From Nezara viridula (Eukaryota > Arthropoda > Insecta > Hemiptera > Pentatomidae): a stretch of DNA of 64,000 nucleotides. Below are positions 1-10,363 of this stretch, in pieces. The stretch covers positions 50,974,308 to 51,038,307 of the forward strand of contig OV725079.1 in the NCBI GenBank assembly GCA_928085145.1, in the 5' to 3' direction. The notes below the pieces were generated by a model, which saw only the letters and a list, made by a program, of their open reading frames with translations, made no database searches and was not told the origin of the DNA. Position 1 is the stretch's first letter, and every line of letters starts with the position of its first letter. A program made the position numbers and the translations under genes.

Positions 1-437
1 AGTGTGTTACGTTTGTAGAAATCAGATATATGAAGTAGTTAAAAATTTGTTTCTTAATTAATAATCATTTTTTTAAAAATGGACATTGTGTCCTTTATCT
101 CCAGGGCATATAAATATAAGTATAAAAACAAATTATAAGATCTTGTTTGTTAAACGTTCTTAAATTTATTAGACCTTGCAATATTAAGAACATTGATTAT
201 ACATAAATAAGCCCATTACATTGCTTACGTTTATAGGAATCAGATATAAAGGGCTTGGTAGGGAAGGAATATACCCTGCAGTACCTTTTTCCTGGATTCA
301 TACCTTAGTTAGAGCAGAAAAGATGTAAATTGGTTAATTTGAGTAAGTGGTTCTTTAAAGGAATATATCAGTTTAAACTAATAGTTTTCTTGTTATTTTT
401 TTTTTCAGATATATGGATCATGAGACTGTAATAAGAC
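1..437. other. AT-rich DNA, nothing recognised
   Basis: No coding, RNA or repeat signature was recognised before the MITE that begins at 438. Confidence 0.5.
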
Positions 438-716
438 CACTAGCGGATCCAGGATTTAATTTTAGAGGGGCTTCAGGCCGAAAGCATTTTTTTTTCATAA
501 AAATAACGATAATTACTTTGGAAAAAAAGAAAGAAACTAACTACCTATGTGAAATGGTGTTTAAGTGATTCCTAAGTTCCTTTTCAATGCAATTACACGA
601 ACAATAATACTTTAAGAGATAATTTTTTAATATTTTTTTCGATAAAACATGGTTATATTTAACCATTTTGGGGGAGCTTCAGCCCCAAAGCCCTCCCTCC
701 CCCGTAGATTCGCACG
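438..716 (+). mobile_element. MITE family A, copy 1
   Basis: The left end reads CACTAGCGGATCCAGG. It is followed by a G-rich block (GGGGCTTCAGGC), an AT-rich middle, and a complementary C-rich block (CTTCAGCCCC) ending near GTAGATTCGC. The whole segment recurs inverted at 57749-57991, and diverged copies lie at 42967-43393 and 62029-62316. There is no coding capacity. The CACTAG/CAGTGG-type ends suggest a hAT-like non-autonomous DNA transposon, but I see no clear 8-bp target duplication here, so the superfamily is inferred. Confidence 0.7.
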
Positions 717-1071
717 CGAATAGGACTGATATACTTCCTATTTTTCTCGACATATAAAATCGGTCTTTTATAACTATTGACTGCATTTCACCTAAGCATG
801 ACAATTGCGATCTCTGGTCGGTACCACAAGTCCTGAAAGTTTAAAAAATGACAAAAGAAGATCGGGTATGATATAAAGGAAAACAGATGGAGAGAGTGAA
901 ACCCCTTCGGCGGCGAGGATATACCGAGCCCGGAAGACAGGTAACGGTCCGCCGCTAACGGATCCAGCGCTGACCCAGTGTCCACGGATTTCGGGTGTCA
1001 TCTTCAGCTGTCGATATCCTCCTTAGTACTTTAGTTTGTAGTTGTTGATAGAGACAGAGCCGTCGCGATCG
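717..1071. other. Unassigned, with a GC-rich patch
   Basis: Positions about 880-1060 are clearly GC-richer than the surroundings (many CGG/CCG). They contain two overlapping minus-strand open frames of under 70 codons with no recognisable domain. The patch directly precedes the unit repeat and could be part of it or an old exon. Confidence 0.3.
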
Positions 1072-1911
1072 GCTGAGTAACGCTCATTCGGGTAAAGTCG
1101 GCTCTCGTCGACTAATTGAAGTGTTCTTTCATGTGGATTAAAATATCTCAGAAACTAAAAATTGGATATGCATACTGTAAGCGAGACAAATTTCTAGCAA
1201 TTCATTCTATTTGTAATGACCCATTGTTCAGAATTGTATTTCGACGTAGTGTAGGAGAGCCAACAGGGAAAAATATAGTGTAAAAAACTTAATGATAAAT
1301 AGGTTTTTTGAACATTTGGATTATATTCGAACATATCTCAAAAACTAAAATTCCGATTTGGATACTGCAAGTGAGGAAAAATTTTCAGCATTTCATTCTC
1401 TTAGTAATGAGCTATAATTTAAAATTATATTTTGACTTGACGCCGAATTAGAATGTCGAATAGAGAAAGAAATAGCGCTGAAAAACTGAACAATAACGAC
1501 TGTTTTGAAGATTTGGAATGAAATAACTCAAAATTTAATTACCATGGAGAATTCAGAAACCATATGCTGAAAACAATATAGATATTTGTTTTAATTAGAC
1601 CTAAAAATAAGGAAGGTATAAGGTGTTTCTATTCGATTTTCTGTTAAACTTGATAGTGTATCGACGAATTACTGATTCCCGTAACAGAAGTTTTATTAAA
1701 AAAAAATATCAATACTGCATAATTATCTTATACTAATTGACGTCTCATTGTATACAAATGTATAAATATTTAAATATTTTCTGGTATTCTGTTGCAAAAT
1801 GTTATTAATTACTTTGTGAATATGAATAAAAAACATTTATATTTCTTATTATTAATCCCGTCTTGTTGGTGTTTTCACTCCTATCATGTGGTCTTAAGCA
1901 TATCGTAGTTT
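1072..1911 (+). repeat. ~185-bp unit repeat, copy A
   Basis: It begins with the head sequence TGAGTAACGCTCATTCGGG. Two or three diverged units follow, each starting with GGATTAAAATATCTCA plus an AAACTAAAAATC block, spaced about 183-196 bp (1134, 1317, 1513). It closes with a tail (TTTTCACTCCTATCATGTGG) related to the hairpin tail at 9475-9535. Related copies lie at 8275-9616, 14439-15060, 44858-45340 and 45752-46146. Central tandem units with a terminal hairpin recall Helitron/Helentron-derived elements such as DINE-1, but no diagnostic end was proven. Confidence 0.7.
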
Positions 1912-2160
1912 TATTTATTTATTTTTAAATCATTACTGTTCTTTAAAGACACTCGTAGATCCACGAGCAAAGGAAGGGCATTGGGCTTTCGGGCTGATGA
2001 TCCTCCAAATAGATTTTTTTTTCCATTCTTTCATAGTTGCTTGTGTGAGTGATCGGTACTAAATCTGTAAAAATCACAATATTTCTCATTCGTTGGTACA
2101 ATATTGAACTGCAAATAAGAAGATTTAGTTGGAGAGTTAAGATAATTGGAATTATTATAA

Positions 2161-2225
2161 CACTAGTAGGCCCGTGCTAAAAATTCGCACAGCATACTGT
2201 CATCAAATGCCAAATTAATAAGAAA
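2161..2225. repeat. 65-bp direct repeat, left copy
   Basis: Identical over 65 bp to 2738-2802. It starts CACTAGTAGGCCCGTGC and contains a small hairpin (GTGC...GCAC). The pair brackets the Jockey-like insertion, so it is best read as an unusually long target-site duplication. Confidence 0.85.
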
Positions 2226-2737
2226 TTTTTTTTATTCCTAATAGCTTATTTATTGAAATATATTACAATCTGTCTCAGGGACATTAATAATAGTGTTCAC
2301 AGATCACATTCACACTCTATGTACAGTAAATAAAATAAATTATACAGAAAAATAATATATATACAATAAACAAGAATAAAATAAATTAAAAATAAATAAA
2401 TAAAAAGAACACTTGCACACCTATATACAATATTTACAACTCGGCGAGAGAACTCCAAACCAGACTTGTCCCTTCAACTGTGGAGGGAAAAGTATGACTC
2501 CAGGAGTTCCCTGCACTCCTCTCTCAACCGCGTCACTAGGGCTAAACCCAGTGGAGATTGAGCAAGAGTGCTTTAGCCACATACACTCATGTCGTGAGTG
2601 GAGAATCTGGCCATTGCCAGAACTCCAATATTTACAAACTATAAAAGATCGCGGGGCCACTGCCGTTTTAACCTCCTTGGAGGATTATATGGATGGGTGG
2701 TGCTGGATAGAGATTTTGCAAAAGTACACTAGTAGGC
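2226..2737 (-). mobile_element. Jockey-like 3' end (minus), 5'-truncated
   Basis: On the minus strand this holds the last ~25 codons of a reverse-transcriptase ORF, ending in KRQWPRDLL-stop (stop at 2639-2641). A ~410-bp 3' UTR follows and ends in an AATAAATAAG context and a short A tail near 2226. The coding end and proximal UTR match 63790-64000, so both are one subfamily. The 5' junction carries an extra 11-bp duplication (ACTAGTAGGCC) of the target. This is a 5'-truncated retrotransposed copy with no intact ORF. Confidence 0.9.
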
Positions 2738-2802
2738 CACTAGTAGGCCCGTGCTAAAAATTCGCACAGCATACTGTCATCAAATGCCAAATTAATAAGA
2801 AA
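2738..2802. repeat. 65-bp direct repeat, right copy
   Basis: Exact partner of 2161-2225. Sequence homology stops at 2803, where this copy continues AGAAAATAATG while the left copy runs into the element tail. Confidence 0.85.
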
Positions 2803-3774
2803 AGAAAATAATGCAACGTATCAAAAGATAAAGGAATCAATTGTTACTTTATTAATAAATATAATCGACAAAGGAAACAAAATTAATTTAAATCTTCATT
2901 TTTGTTAGGAACCAACATATTTACAAATTTCAATATACTGTATCTTTGCGAAAAATTGTCCGATTTCCAGGATTTTTTTTCATTTTGTAGACAATTAAGT
3001 AATGTTTTATATAATCATTGGAATAACCGAGGGAAAAGTGTAATGAAGAATTAACGATGATATGGCTTGCCGATCAAAAACACCATAGATAAATAATATA
3101 AACTGTACTATAAATGACAGTACTACAATTAACGTTAGGTTGTTTGGATGCGAACGCCATGCCTTGCCTTATCTCGAAAATAGTACTTCTTTGGGCTTAA
3201 AAACGCAGGATCCGATAGTTTCGGAGGAACTATCCGGGTCTTGCTGTACGCATCAAAATCAAGGTCCAATTTGTCCCGCATCGATCTACAGACCTACCAC
3301 CGTTCCAGTATCGAAGCCTAGCAAAATGTTTGTATCGACTTTATTTATTTTAGAAAGGAAAATAAAAGTGGAGAATACGATTCGCTAACCCCCCGTGAAA
3401 TTCTGAATCCAACGGTACCCCATTCATGGTATTTGAGCATGACAGGAGCTTATATTTGATACAAAACCGATTTTGAGCCTTACTGTAATAATATATATGG
3501 AGATATGTGGGGATAATTTAGGTAATTTTTAATGTGAATTTTCTCAGTTATAAAATTCTATCCATTCAATTTTAGCTCGTATTATTCTATGTTGTCAATT
3601 CTATTAAACCCTTCTTTATGACAAAGTTTTACACTTGCGTGTGGTTCAATTGCATGAGCGATATATACCATTTTAAAATTATAACGCGTATTTTTTTTTA
3701 CTTTACATTATATTTGCAACGCATCAAGCAAATGAGTTGTCGTTCGTTCTTTCTTATTTTTTCTTAACTTTTTC
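2803..3774. other. Unassigned; one 82-codon open frame
   Basis: Mostly AT-rich. At 3140-3388 (plus) there is an 82-codon open frame of ordinary composition with several Cys residues, in a locally GC-richer patch. I recognise no domain, and it may be a chance frame or an old exon. Confidence 0.3.
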
Positions 3775-4140
3775 ATATTGTTAGCAGATCTCTAGGCTAC
3801 TGCCTTTTGTAGTATTCATCGAGGTTTGTCAGGTAACAGGAAGGAAGAAACAGAGAGGACAACTGGATTTGGATGATGAATCGTTGAAGTGTGGAATGTT
3901 GTGTATTTTTTATGTATGTAGCATTCTACTGTTGGTATATTCATGTCGTCACGTATATTGTGAATGAGATAAACCAAGATGCATTTATGATTTTTCGAAG
4001 TATTTTGTACTGTGTGATTTGAATTTAGTTTGTTATGTAGACGTGTTTTGTGAAACCCTAAAGTTCTGCTGAAATCTGATATCTGGATGTATGGCGTAGA
4101 ACTGTGAAGTTCTGCTAAAACCTTCAAAATTAAAATAATT
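3775..4140 (-). pseudogene. Decayed Jockey-like RT C-terminus (minus)
   Basis: The minus-strand frame from 4127 carries DDMNIPTVECYIHKKY, FHTSTIHHPNPVV and LSVSSFLLP. These align with the same region of the copy ending at 63864 (LHHDLNIPF..., HPNLVVQSLSS). Then, after a frameshift near 3815, KRQ-stop-PRDLL appears, matching KRQWPRDLL with the Trp codon now TAG. This is the extreme C-terminus only, with no catalytic core. Confidence 0.8.
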
Positions 4141-4239
4141 CAATCTTTTCAGTAGAAAGTGTTGAGGATATTTTAATTTGAAAATTAAATAATACTCAGG
4201 GACTTATATAATTATATGACTTATATAATAACACCCCTA

Positions 4240-4392
4240 CAATTTCAGACATTACCAAAGAAAATTACAAAAACTTTTATCAAAGACTGACCTACAACAT
4301 GAATCCACTGACAAATCTTTCAACACATAAGACATCCCAACATGCCACCACAACGATTACATAGACGGTGGGCAAGAGATTTAATTTAATGT
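4240..4392 (+). pseudogene. Jockey-like RT C-terminal fragment (plus)
   Basis: The plus-strand frame ends QRLHRRWARDLI-stop (stop 4390-4392), preceded by HPNMPP. It has the same C-terminal signature (..RRW.RDL-stop) as the other Jockey-like copies. It lies back-to-back with the minus-strand fragment at 3775-4140. Upstream frames are broken. Confidence 0.65.
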
Positions 4393-4723
4393 CATAATTT
4401 GATTTTTAGTTAATAAATAAAAAGTTTTCTCTTATTAATTATTTATTTTATTTCAGGTAGATCAATATAGCGATGAACATTCCACCTTCAACATTTAAAT
4501 GCATCAAGTTATTTTTAATATTTGTAAAATAGTTGTTAAAGTGTTATCATCTTAAAAACATCGTTGTTGTTTACCATTTCTTATACAGAAAATATAATCT
4601 AAATTTGAAGTAAGAACGTGATTACTATTAGAGTTTTATTCCAACATATTCGTATTACTTTTAATACATCCTGGTAACTGTGCGATGTTTAATGACGAAT
4701 TTTATATTTTTTCAGGATCCATT
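4393..4723. other. AT-rich DNA, nothing recognised
   Basis: I see no feature between the RT fragment and the hAT MITE. Confidence 0.5.
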
Positions 4724-4731
4724 ACTAGGTA

Positions 4732-4976
4732 CAGTGCCGGCCTTAGACATTCGGCGCTCCCGGGCAATGACGTCATGACCCCTCTCTAAAAAAATAAATT
4801 TAATCTGTTAAGCTGTTGTATATTATGTAATATTCGAATTTTATATCATCCAACATTGCTCCAATAAAGTTGCTTTATTTGTATGCTAAAATTAATTACT
4901 TTACTATTTGTTGTATTTATTTTTTATTTCTAACAAATGGCAAGTGTACTGCCCTTGGGCTATTGCCCCGGCACTG
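4732..4976. mobile_element. hAT MITE, 245 bp, with perfect 8-bp TSD
   Basis: The ends are CAGTGCCGG and CCGGCACTG, perfect 9-bp inverted repeats, with further complementarity inside (CCGGGCAAT / ATTGCCCCGG). They are flanked by identical 8-bp duplications ACTAGGTA at 4724-4731 and 4977-4984. An 8-bp duplication and an end of the form YARNG are the hAT hallmarks. There is no coding capacity, so it would need a transposase from elsewhere. Confidence 0.92.
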
Positions 4977-4989
4977 ACTAGGTAACTAA

Positions 4990-5205
4990 ATGTGGCAGGT
5001 AACTATTTATTCTGTTCCACTAGCCGCTGATCGACCCTCAGGCACATCCAGCCTCTATATTGGGGGTACTCTTATTAATTAGTTAATTAATTGAAAAAAA
5101 CCTGAGGGTTGAGCGTGATCTCGGTCATATTGCCTCTTGCCGCTCGCCTTGAAACAGTGCTTCCTTTCTAAGTACTCAAGCCAAGGCCCTTTAAATAAAC
5201 AACGC
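4990..5205 (+). mobile_element. SINE family 1, 5'-truncated copy
   Basis: It shares the SINE-1 body: a CCAGCCTCTATA-like block, a GGGTACTCTTATTAATTA-like linker, then GGTTGAGCGTGATCTCGGTC. Full-length relatives are at 60867-61143 and 36339-36663. The tRNA-related head with A and B boxes is missing. It sits directly downstream of the hAT MITE duplication. Confidence 0.8.
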
Positions 5206-5351
5206 GCACTGAGACATTTAAAGGAGTGATAGCACACTTCAAGAGCTACAACAAAATTTATATAAATTATAGTCTGATTTTTCGCAGAAAAATGGGAAAT
5301 TTAAGGTTTTTTTTTTTTCACGATAGTCTCGGTTTTTCTAACACCGAAATT

Positions 5352-5498
5352 TCACTTACCGCCCTACTTTCCATAGAAATTATTTTCTGGCAATGTTGCG
5401 CCATTATAATTTAAGTGAATTTTTAACCGAGCTAAAGCTTAAAGTTTACAGCTAACAAATCATTAATATCATTAAAATAACAAAAATCCTATTTGTCA
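5352..5498 (+). repeat. Dispersed repeat R1, copy 1
   Basis: About 145 bp containing TTTCACTTACCGC, TTATTTTCTGGCAAT and CTAAAGCTTAAAG is repeated in the same orientation at 15519-15660 with moderate divergence. It has no coding capacity and its class is unknown. Confidence 0.7.
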
Positions 5499-5499
5499 T

Positions 5500-7649
5500 G
5501 CCAGTGGTTGATTATGGATTGTAAGACTATTAGTTATTAAACTGTTATTTTCCACTGCAAAGTTTACTTAAATGGAATTACAAGATTTGCATTGCCTTTC
5601 ATGGACAGGTCAAATGTAACAATGGAGCCAGGGCCCAAAAATCGACCTCATCGCATGCGAAGGTTTGATTGTAAATTACAAAGTGTATGTTATTCTGAGT
5701 AAAAAGAACCTTTTCTGACCCCAGAGAACCAATGTTTTCAGCGATTTCAGGATAGATAATCCATTGCGAAAAATGTGAGGAAAGTTTTTATTTTTGTAGT
5801 TTTTTAAGTTTTTGCTTGTCTGTATGGGTTTGGACGTGCAAAAAAAAATTGCTAACGTGGGCCACCAAGGGAAAACTTTTACAGCCATAAAAGAGAGTTT
5901 TTTCGATATTGTTTTGTTTTTTCACCTGCAACTCTTAAACGGTGCATCAAAGCGAAAAATGCACCTTTTGATAAATTAAAGAACGTTAAATTATGCATTG
6001 AACGAATACATAAACTTTATAGCCTGGTTACGTGGTAAGGTATAAATCCCCATGGATTTGTTGACCATCAACAAACGCTGATTTTTACCAAAATTGTCAA
6101 AAACTGAAACAAAATACTATAAATCGCCCTATAACATGGAAATAAGTCCCCTAAGAGAAAAAAACCTAGAGTAAAAGTTGTAGAGCATCAAATTTTGCGC
6201 CTACTTAGTACTGACATTTTTATTGTACGCTAATTGTATATATTGAATTGGCATCCGTTCTTTCTTTATGAAATTCGTTATCTTTCGACACATCGACACA
6301 TTTATCAAAATCCTTAGCTGCTGAGAGGTGGAAAAGAGGCAAATATTGCATATAACAAACACTAAAAAAAAATAACTCAGTAGAATTGACACGCCTGCCA
6401 GAAATACTGATAAGCTGTGAGTCTGCTGTCAGGAAGAATTATAGTAGCAGCATTGACAGACGCGAGGGAGAAGTATGCCTTGCGACATTTCTTCCTATCT
6501 TCATTTTAATGTGCATTTTTAAGAAGCGAGGAGAGATGTCCTTTTTCAGCTTCTTTTGAGCTTCCTAAGCGTATTATCTGGTATTAGTAGCCATATCTTA
6601 TAAGAGTTTGTTAGAATGTCCGTATAAGTTATCATGGAATCTTTTTTAGTATGTCCCATCTTGACTTATAACATCTGAAGATCTTCTTTATATAAAGTTA
6701 GGAAGAATAATATATTTTAATAAAAAAAAATCTAAAAAAATAGAAGAATACAAGAAATAATAATCGAACCTTAAATGAGTAGTCTCAGCAGCCTAAAAGT
6801 ATAACGGAAAAATCTGTTAAATTTTGACGTTTTTCTACATATAGGTCATTGATATGCATGGTCCGCTAAGACGGGGAAATGAACGTCGACCGGCCGAAGG
6901 GTTAAAGACACCGAGATAACATCTAAAAGCTACTAGCAGCTCGAGTTCCGTAAATTCACATCTACCTCTGCCGAACTTTGCATAAATTAGCGGTTCTCAA
7001 ATCACAGTTAAGACAGGGATCTTCCAGTTCCGTTAGCACATTGGGTGTCGAAGTTGGGTGACAGGAGAAAGCCGATCTTATAGACAACCTACTTCGCCGC
7101 ACCTAAGTAACCCTTTACTTAGCATATCCTCTGTCCCTGCCCGCATTCTTCTTCTCCATCACAATAGATGGCGCAGTGGGCAGACCGGTTGTGTTCGACG
7201 AAGTATATCACCGAAGAGCAGATGGATAACTGTATATTAATCGATTCATGAAGGCCTATTTTTATTTTATTCCATACAATCCATTCGTCATTTTATAATA
7301 ATCATCCTTCATTTAACGGAAGTGTCAACTGAGAAATGGAGATATAGGTTGCTGCATTATATATAAGTAGATCTCTCATTCCGATAAATTTCAGTCTTCT
7401 TCTGTCATTACTACTTCAGATTTGTAATAACGTCATCTGTTCGTTTTTGATTTTTTTTTTTTGGTGGTCGTATAATCGCCTACATCTCTTGCATAAAATA
7501 TTAATGGTCGTTTCAGTTTCAGCAGTGCCTTATATTTGTAATAAGTTAAGCGATAGTGATTTCAACAGTGCGAGTAACGATGTTTTTTATATACAATCCA
7601 AATTAATTGGTATAATTTTATGTTTCAGATTAAACTATTTTATTACTTT
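5500..7649. other. Unassigned
   Basis: No recognised gene. A GC-richer patch at about 6860-7230 holds a 60-codon open frame (7058-7240) without a recognisable domain. The rest is AT-rich with scattered short open frames that look random. Confidence 0.4.
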
Positions 7650-7720
7650 TTTACTTTCAGTTACGTATATATGTAATATATAGTAAGGGTAAGTATTGCG
7701 ATCGTAAAAAGTTTTGAATC
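7650..7720 (+). repeat. Dispersed repeat R2, copy 1
   Basis: TACTTTCAGTTACGTATATA, ATGTAATATATAGTA and AAGTATTGCGATCGT recur in the same order and orientation at 12680-12748. Those two stretches are clearly homologous. Their class is unknown. Confidence 0.7.
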
Positions 7721-7959
7721 TGAGTTTTGAACGGAAATACACGTTGGGGAACCCTGAGTGCAAATAACAAAGTCCCGAAAAGTGTGTATGTCTGTGTGTT
7801 TGTATGTTAGCAATCTAGCTCAAAAATGAAAAGTCAGATTTTTTAAAATTTATAACAACAAATTGGAACACCGTATACAACGTTGAACGGTGAACTTTAG
7901 TAACTGAAAAGATTATGAATAGGTATTTGGTGAAACAAATGGAATCAAAAATGTAAAAA

Positions 7960-7998
7960 TAAAAAGTTATTTTTTCTTTTTATATATATATATATATA

Positions 7999-8037
<39 letters not shown>

Positions 8038-8091
8038 TTTATATATATATATATATATATATATAAAAAGAAAAAATAACTTTTTATTTAT
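7960..8091. repeat. Long palindrome around a (TA)n tract
   Basis: A ~27-bp arm (AAAAAGTTATTTTTTCTTTT and flanks, 7961-7987) is repeated as its reverse complement at 8066-8091. Between the arms the sequence is nearly pure (TA)n. The region could form one continuous hairpin or cruciform of about 65 bp of stem. Confidence 0.85.
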
Positions 8092-8200
8092 ATATATATA
8101 TTTATTGAGAAATATTACATTCTGTCATATTTAAGGACATTTATAATAGTGTTCAGAGAGCACACTCACACTTTATTTACAATAAATAATTCAGAAACTA
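8092..8200 (-). mobile_element. Jockey-like 3' UTR tail (minus)
   Basis: The minus strand carries GAACACTATTATAAATGTCC, then GACAGAATGTAATATTTCTC and AATAAA. This matches the 3' terminus of the copy at 2226-2737 and the tail near 44570. Only UTR is present, so this is a very short 5'-truncated insertion. Confidence 0.75.
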
Positions 8201-8274
8201 ATAATGATAAAATTAAAAGTAAAAAGTAAAGGTAAAGTTATTAATTTTCAAAGTAATGTACAATATTTAAAAAG

Positions 8275-9616
8275 TAAGGTGTGCGCTTTAGACCACACGA
8301 TAGAAGTTAAAACATAAAATATAAATTATAAATAGTAGCCCAATATAGAGGGGATGAAATGCTGAACAATTCACTCGCTTACAGAATGCAGGTCCGATTT
8401 TTACTTTCTGAGATATTTTAATCCATATCTTCAATAAAACTCGTTATCATTTGGTTTTCGATTCCATTTCTTTCTTTTTCGCCTCCATTTCTTCCTTTTT
8501 CGCCTTGCGTTAAGATACAATTTTGGATAATAGCCCATTACAGAGATGGTGGTTCATGAAATGATGAAAATTTCCCTTGCTAACGATATGTAGGTCCGAT
8601 TTTCAGTAGTTGAAATATTTAAATCCATATGCAAAAATTCATAAATTAGTCGACTCGAGCCGAATTTACCCGAGCGTTACACATCGGAAATCTGACGTCT
8701 CAATTCACTCTCCACAAAAAAATTGCAAAACGCGCCTAAAGAAGTTTTCACTTAAAAAATCACATAACATCTGCTATAGATAACATCACACCTTTCTCCA
8801 AAAGTAAGTGTAATATCATGTTGAGTCACAGCCATCATATTAAATGCAATATCATTTTTTCGAATGTTTATTTTTCAGTCAATCACAGATTTATTAATAC
8901 TATAATCTATTTTTATTTATTAATTAATAACCTTGCATATTGATTTGCACTTGCCAACTGATTGAAGTGTTTTTGTACATGGATTAAAATATCTCAAAAA
9001 CTAAAAATCGGACGTGCATACCGTAAGCGAGGAAATTGTTCAGCATTTCATCCTCTCTGTAATGGGATCTTATTAAAAATTGTATCTTAACGCCAAGCCG
9101 CGTTAGAGAGACGAAAAGGGAAAAAAATGTTTCGAAAACCAAACTATAACAAGTTTTATTGAAGTTATGGATTAAAATAACTCAGAAACTAAAAATCGGA
9201 CCTGCATACCGTAAGCGAGGAAATTGTTCAGCATTTCATCCTCTCTGTAATGGGATCTTATTAAAAATTGTATCTTAACGCCAAGCCGCGTTAGAGAGAC
9301 GAAAAGGGAAAAAAATGTTTCGAAAACCAAATAATAACAAGTTTTATTGAAGTTATGGATTAAAATAACTCAGAAACTAAAAATCGGACCTGCATTCTGT
9401 AAGCGAGTGATATGTTGAGCATATTATTCTTTTTATAATTAGTATTAATTTATAGTGTAAATTTCATATCATTAATTTCGCCTTTTTGATGTTGTCACTT
9501 CTATCGTGTGGTCTGAAGCACACACCTTAGTTTATTTGTGATTAATGATTTCATGTAAGATGGATATCTTATTTTATGATATGTAATAGAGGCCACCGTT
9601 TGCCTGACTCTATCTG
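8275..9616. repeat. Unit repeat, copy B (divergent arms)
   Basis: The left edge at 8275 starts AAGGTGTGCGCTTTAGACC, the reverse complement of the tail hairpin. About two minus-oriented units follow. A central ~200-bp spacer (8757-8957) is nearly identical to 14865-15056. Three plus-oriented units start at 8981, 9168 and 9356 (spacing 187 and 188 bp), the first two almost identical. The copy ends at 9475-9535 with TGTGGTCTGAAGCACACACC, a GTGTG/CACAC hairpin. Beyond this, 9540-9616 matches 14360-14435 inverted, so the hairpin is not the outer limit. Confidence 0.85.
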
Positions 9617-9955
9617 ATCTGACTGCTCAATCTAATTCATTCTCTACAAAACATGTTCCTAAAGATGTTTTCACTTCCAAAATTAATAGATATAAACAGA
9701 AGCTTAACAATTACCAATGGCTACAGTCAAGCTTAGCATGAAAAACTGTTCGAGTAGTCTGATATGGTACTTGGATTGGGATAAGGGGGAATGGAAGAGA
9801 TTGGGATGTAGTAAGCGCCTAATAACGCCTATTTAACAGAAAATATTAAAATAATGATTTCTGAACCAAATATAAATGGTTAAATAAAGTAACAAGTAAG
9901 ATGAGATTTTTAAAAAAAGTTTATTTACTTCAGTTTAATTGTTGTAATTTTTTGT
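9617..9955. other. Partial spacer homology, otherwise unassigned
   Basis: 9620-9690 resembles 8694-8760 (TCTGACTGCTCAAT, CTCTACAAAA, TTTTCACTTCC), so a further fragment of the unit repeat is present. Nothing else was recognised. Confidence 0.45.
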
Positions 9956-10004
9956 TTTAGCCCTGATGCTGACCTTCCTGCTTGGATCGAATCGCCGACA
10001 AGCT
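9956..10004 (+). ncRNA. Decayed hammerhead-like motif
   Basis: TAGCCCTGATGCTGACC, then GGATCGAATCGCCGAC. This resembles the family-1 motif at 59896-59934, but A9 of the CUGAUGA box is gone and GAAAC has become GAATC. It is probably a dead relic with no inverted partner nearby. Confidence 0.4.
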
Positions 10005-10075
10005 GAATAAAACATATATTACTAGCGAATCCTGATTATTTACCATCCTCATAATTATTTCATTTTTGTTTGTTT

Positions 10076-10112
10076 GTTTCGATGTCTAGGCGCAAAACAT
10101 CCAGATCATCAG
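10076..10112 (-). ncRNA. Hammerhead-core-like stem-loop at LINE 3' end
   Basis: The minus strand reads CUGAUGA, a 4-nt UCUG linker, a 5-bp stem GAUGU/ACAUC with an 11-nt loop, then GAAAC. The second copy at 47581-47617 keeps the stem and loop and varies only in the linker. The boxes match a hammerhead core, but the linker and the absence of a following GUC triplet argue against self-cleavage. It may instead be the 3' stem-loop read by the element's own RT. Confidence 0.6.
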
Positions 10113-10363
10113 CGACCGATCAACTAAATAATACTACTTTTATATTGGTTTGATGTTTGGTACAAAAATAAAAAAAATAAATAAAAAAAAGGATACAAAA
10201 AATCAATAGAATAAAATACATAAATAAAGATAATAATAAACACTTATAGATAATGAGGTAGAATAGATAAATAAATAAACTAATAGATAGATGAAGTTTT
10301 AAAATTTAAAAAATCAGCAAAGGATCATTAGTTATTAATTTGTCATATATGTTTTATAAAACT

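Noticed and set aside
1991..2003. GGGCTGATGATCCTCC, a CUGAUGA box near a hairpin
   Set aside because: No GAAA box or pairing partner at a suitable distance.
8275..9535. A CRISPR array, from the regular ~187-bp repeats
   Set aside because: The units are long and contiguous without short unique spacers, and the DNA is eukaryotic.
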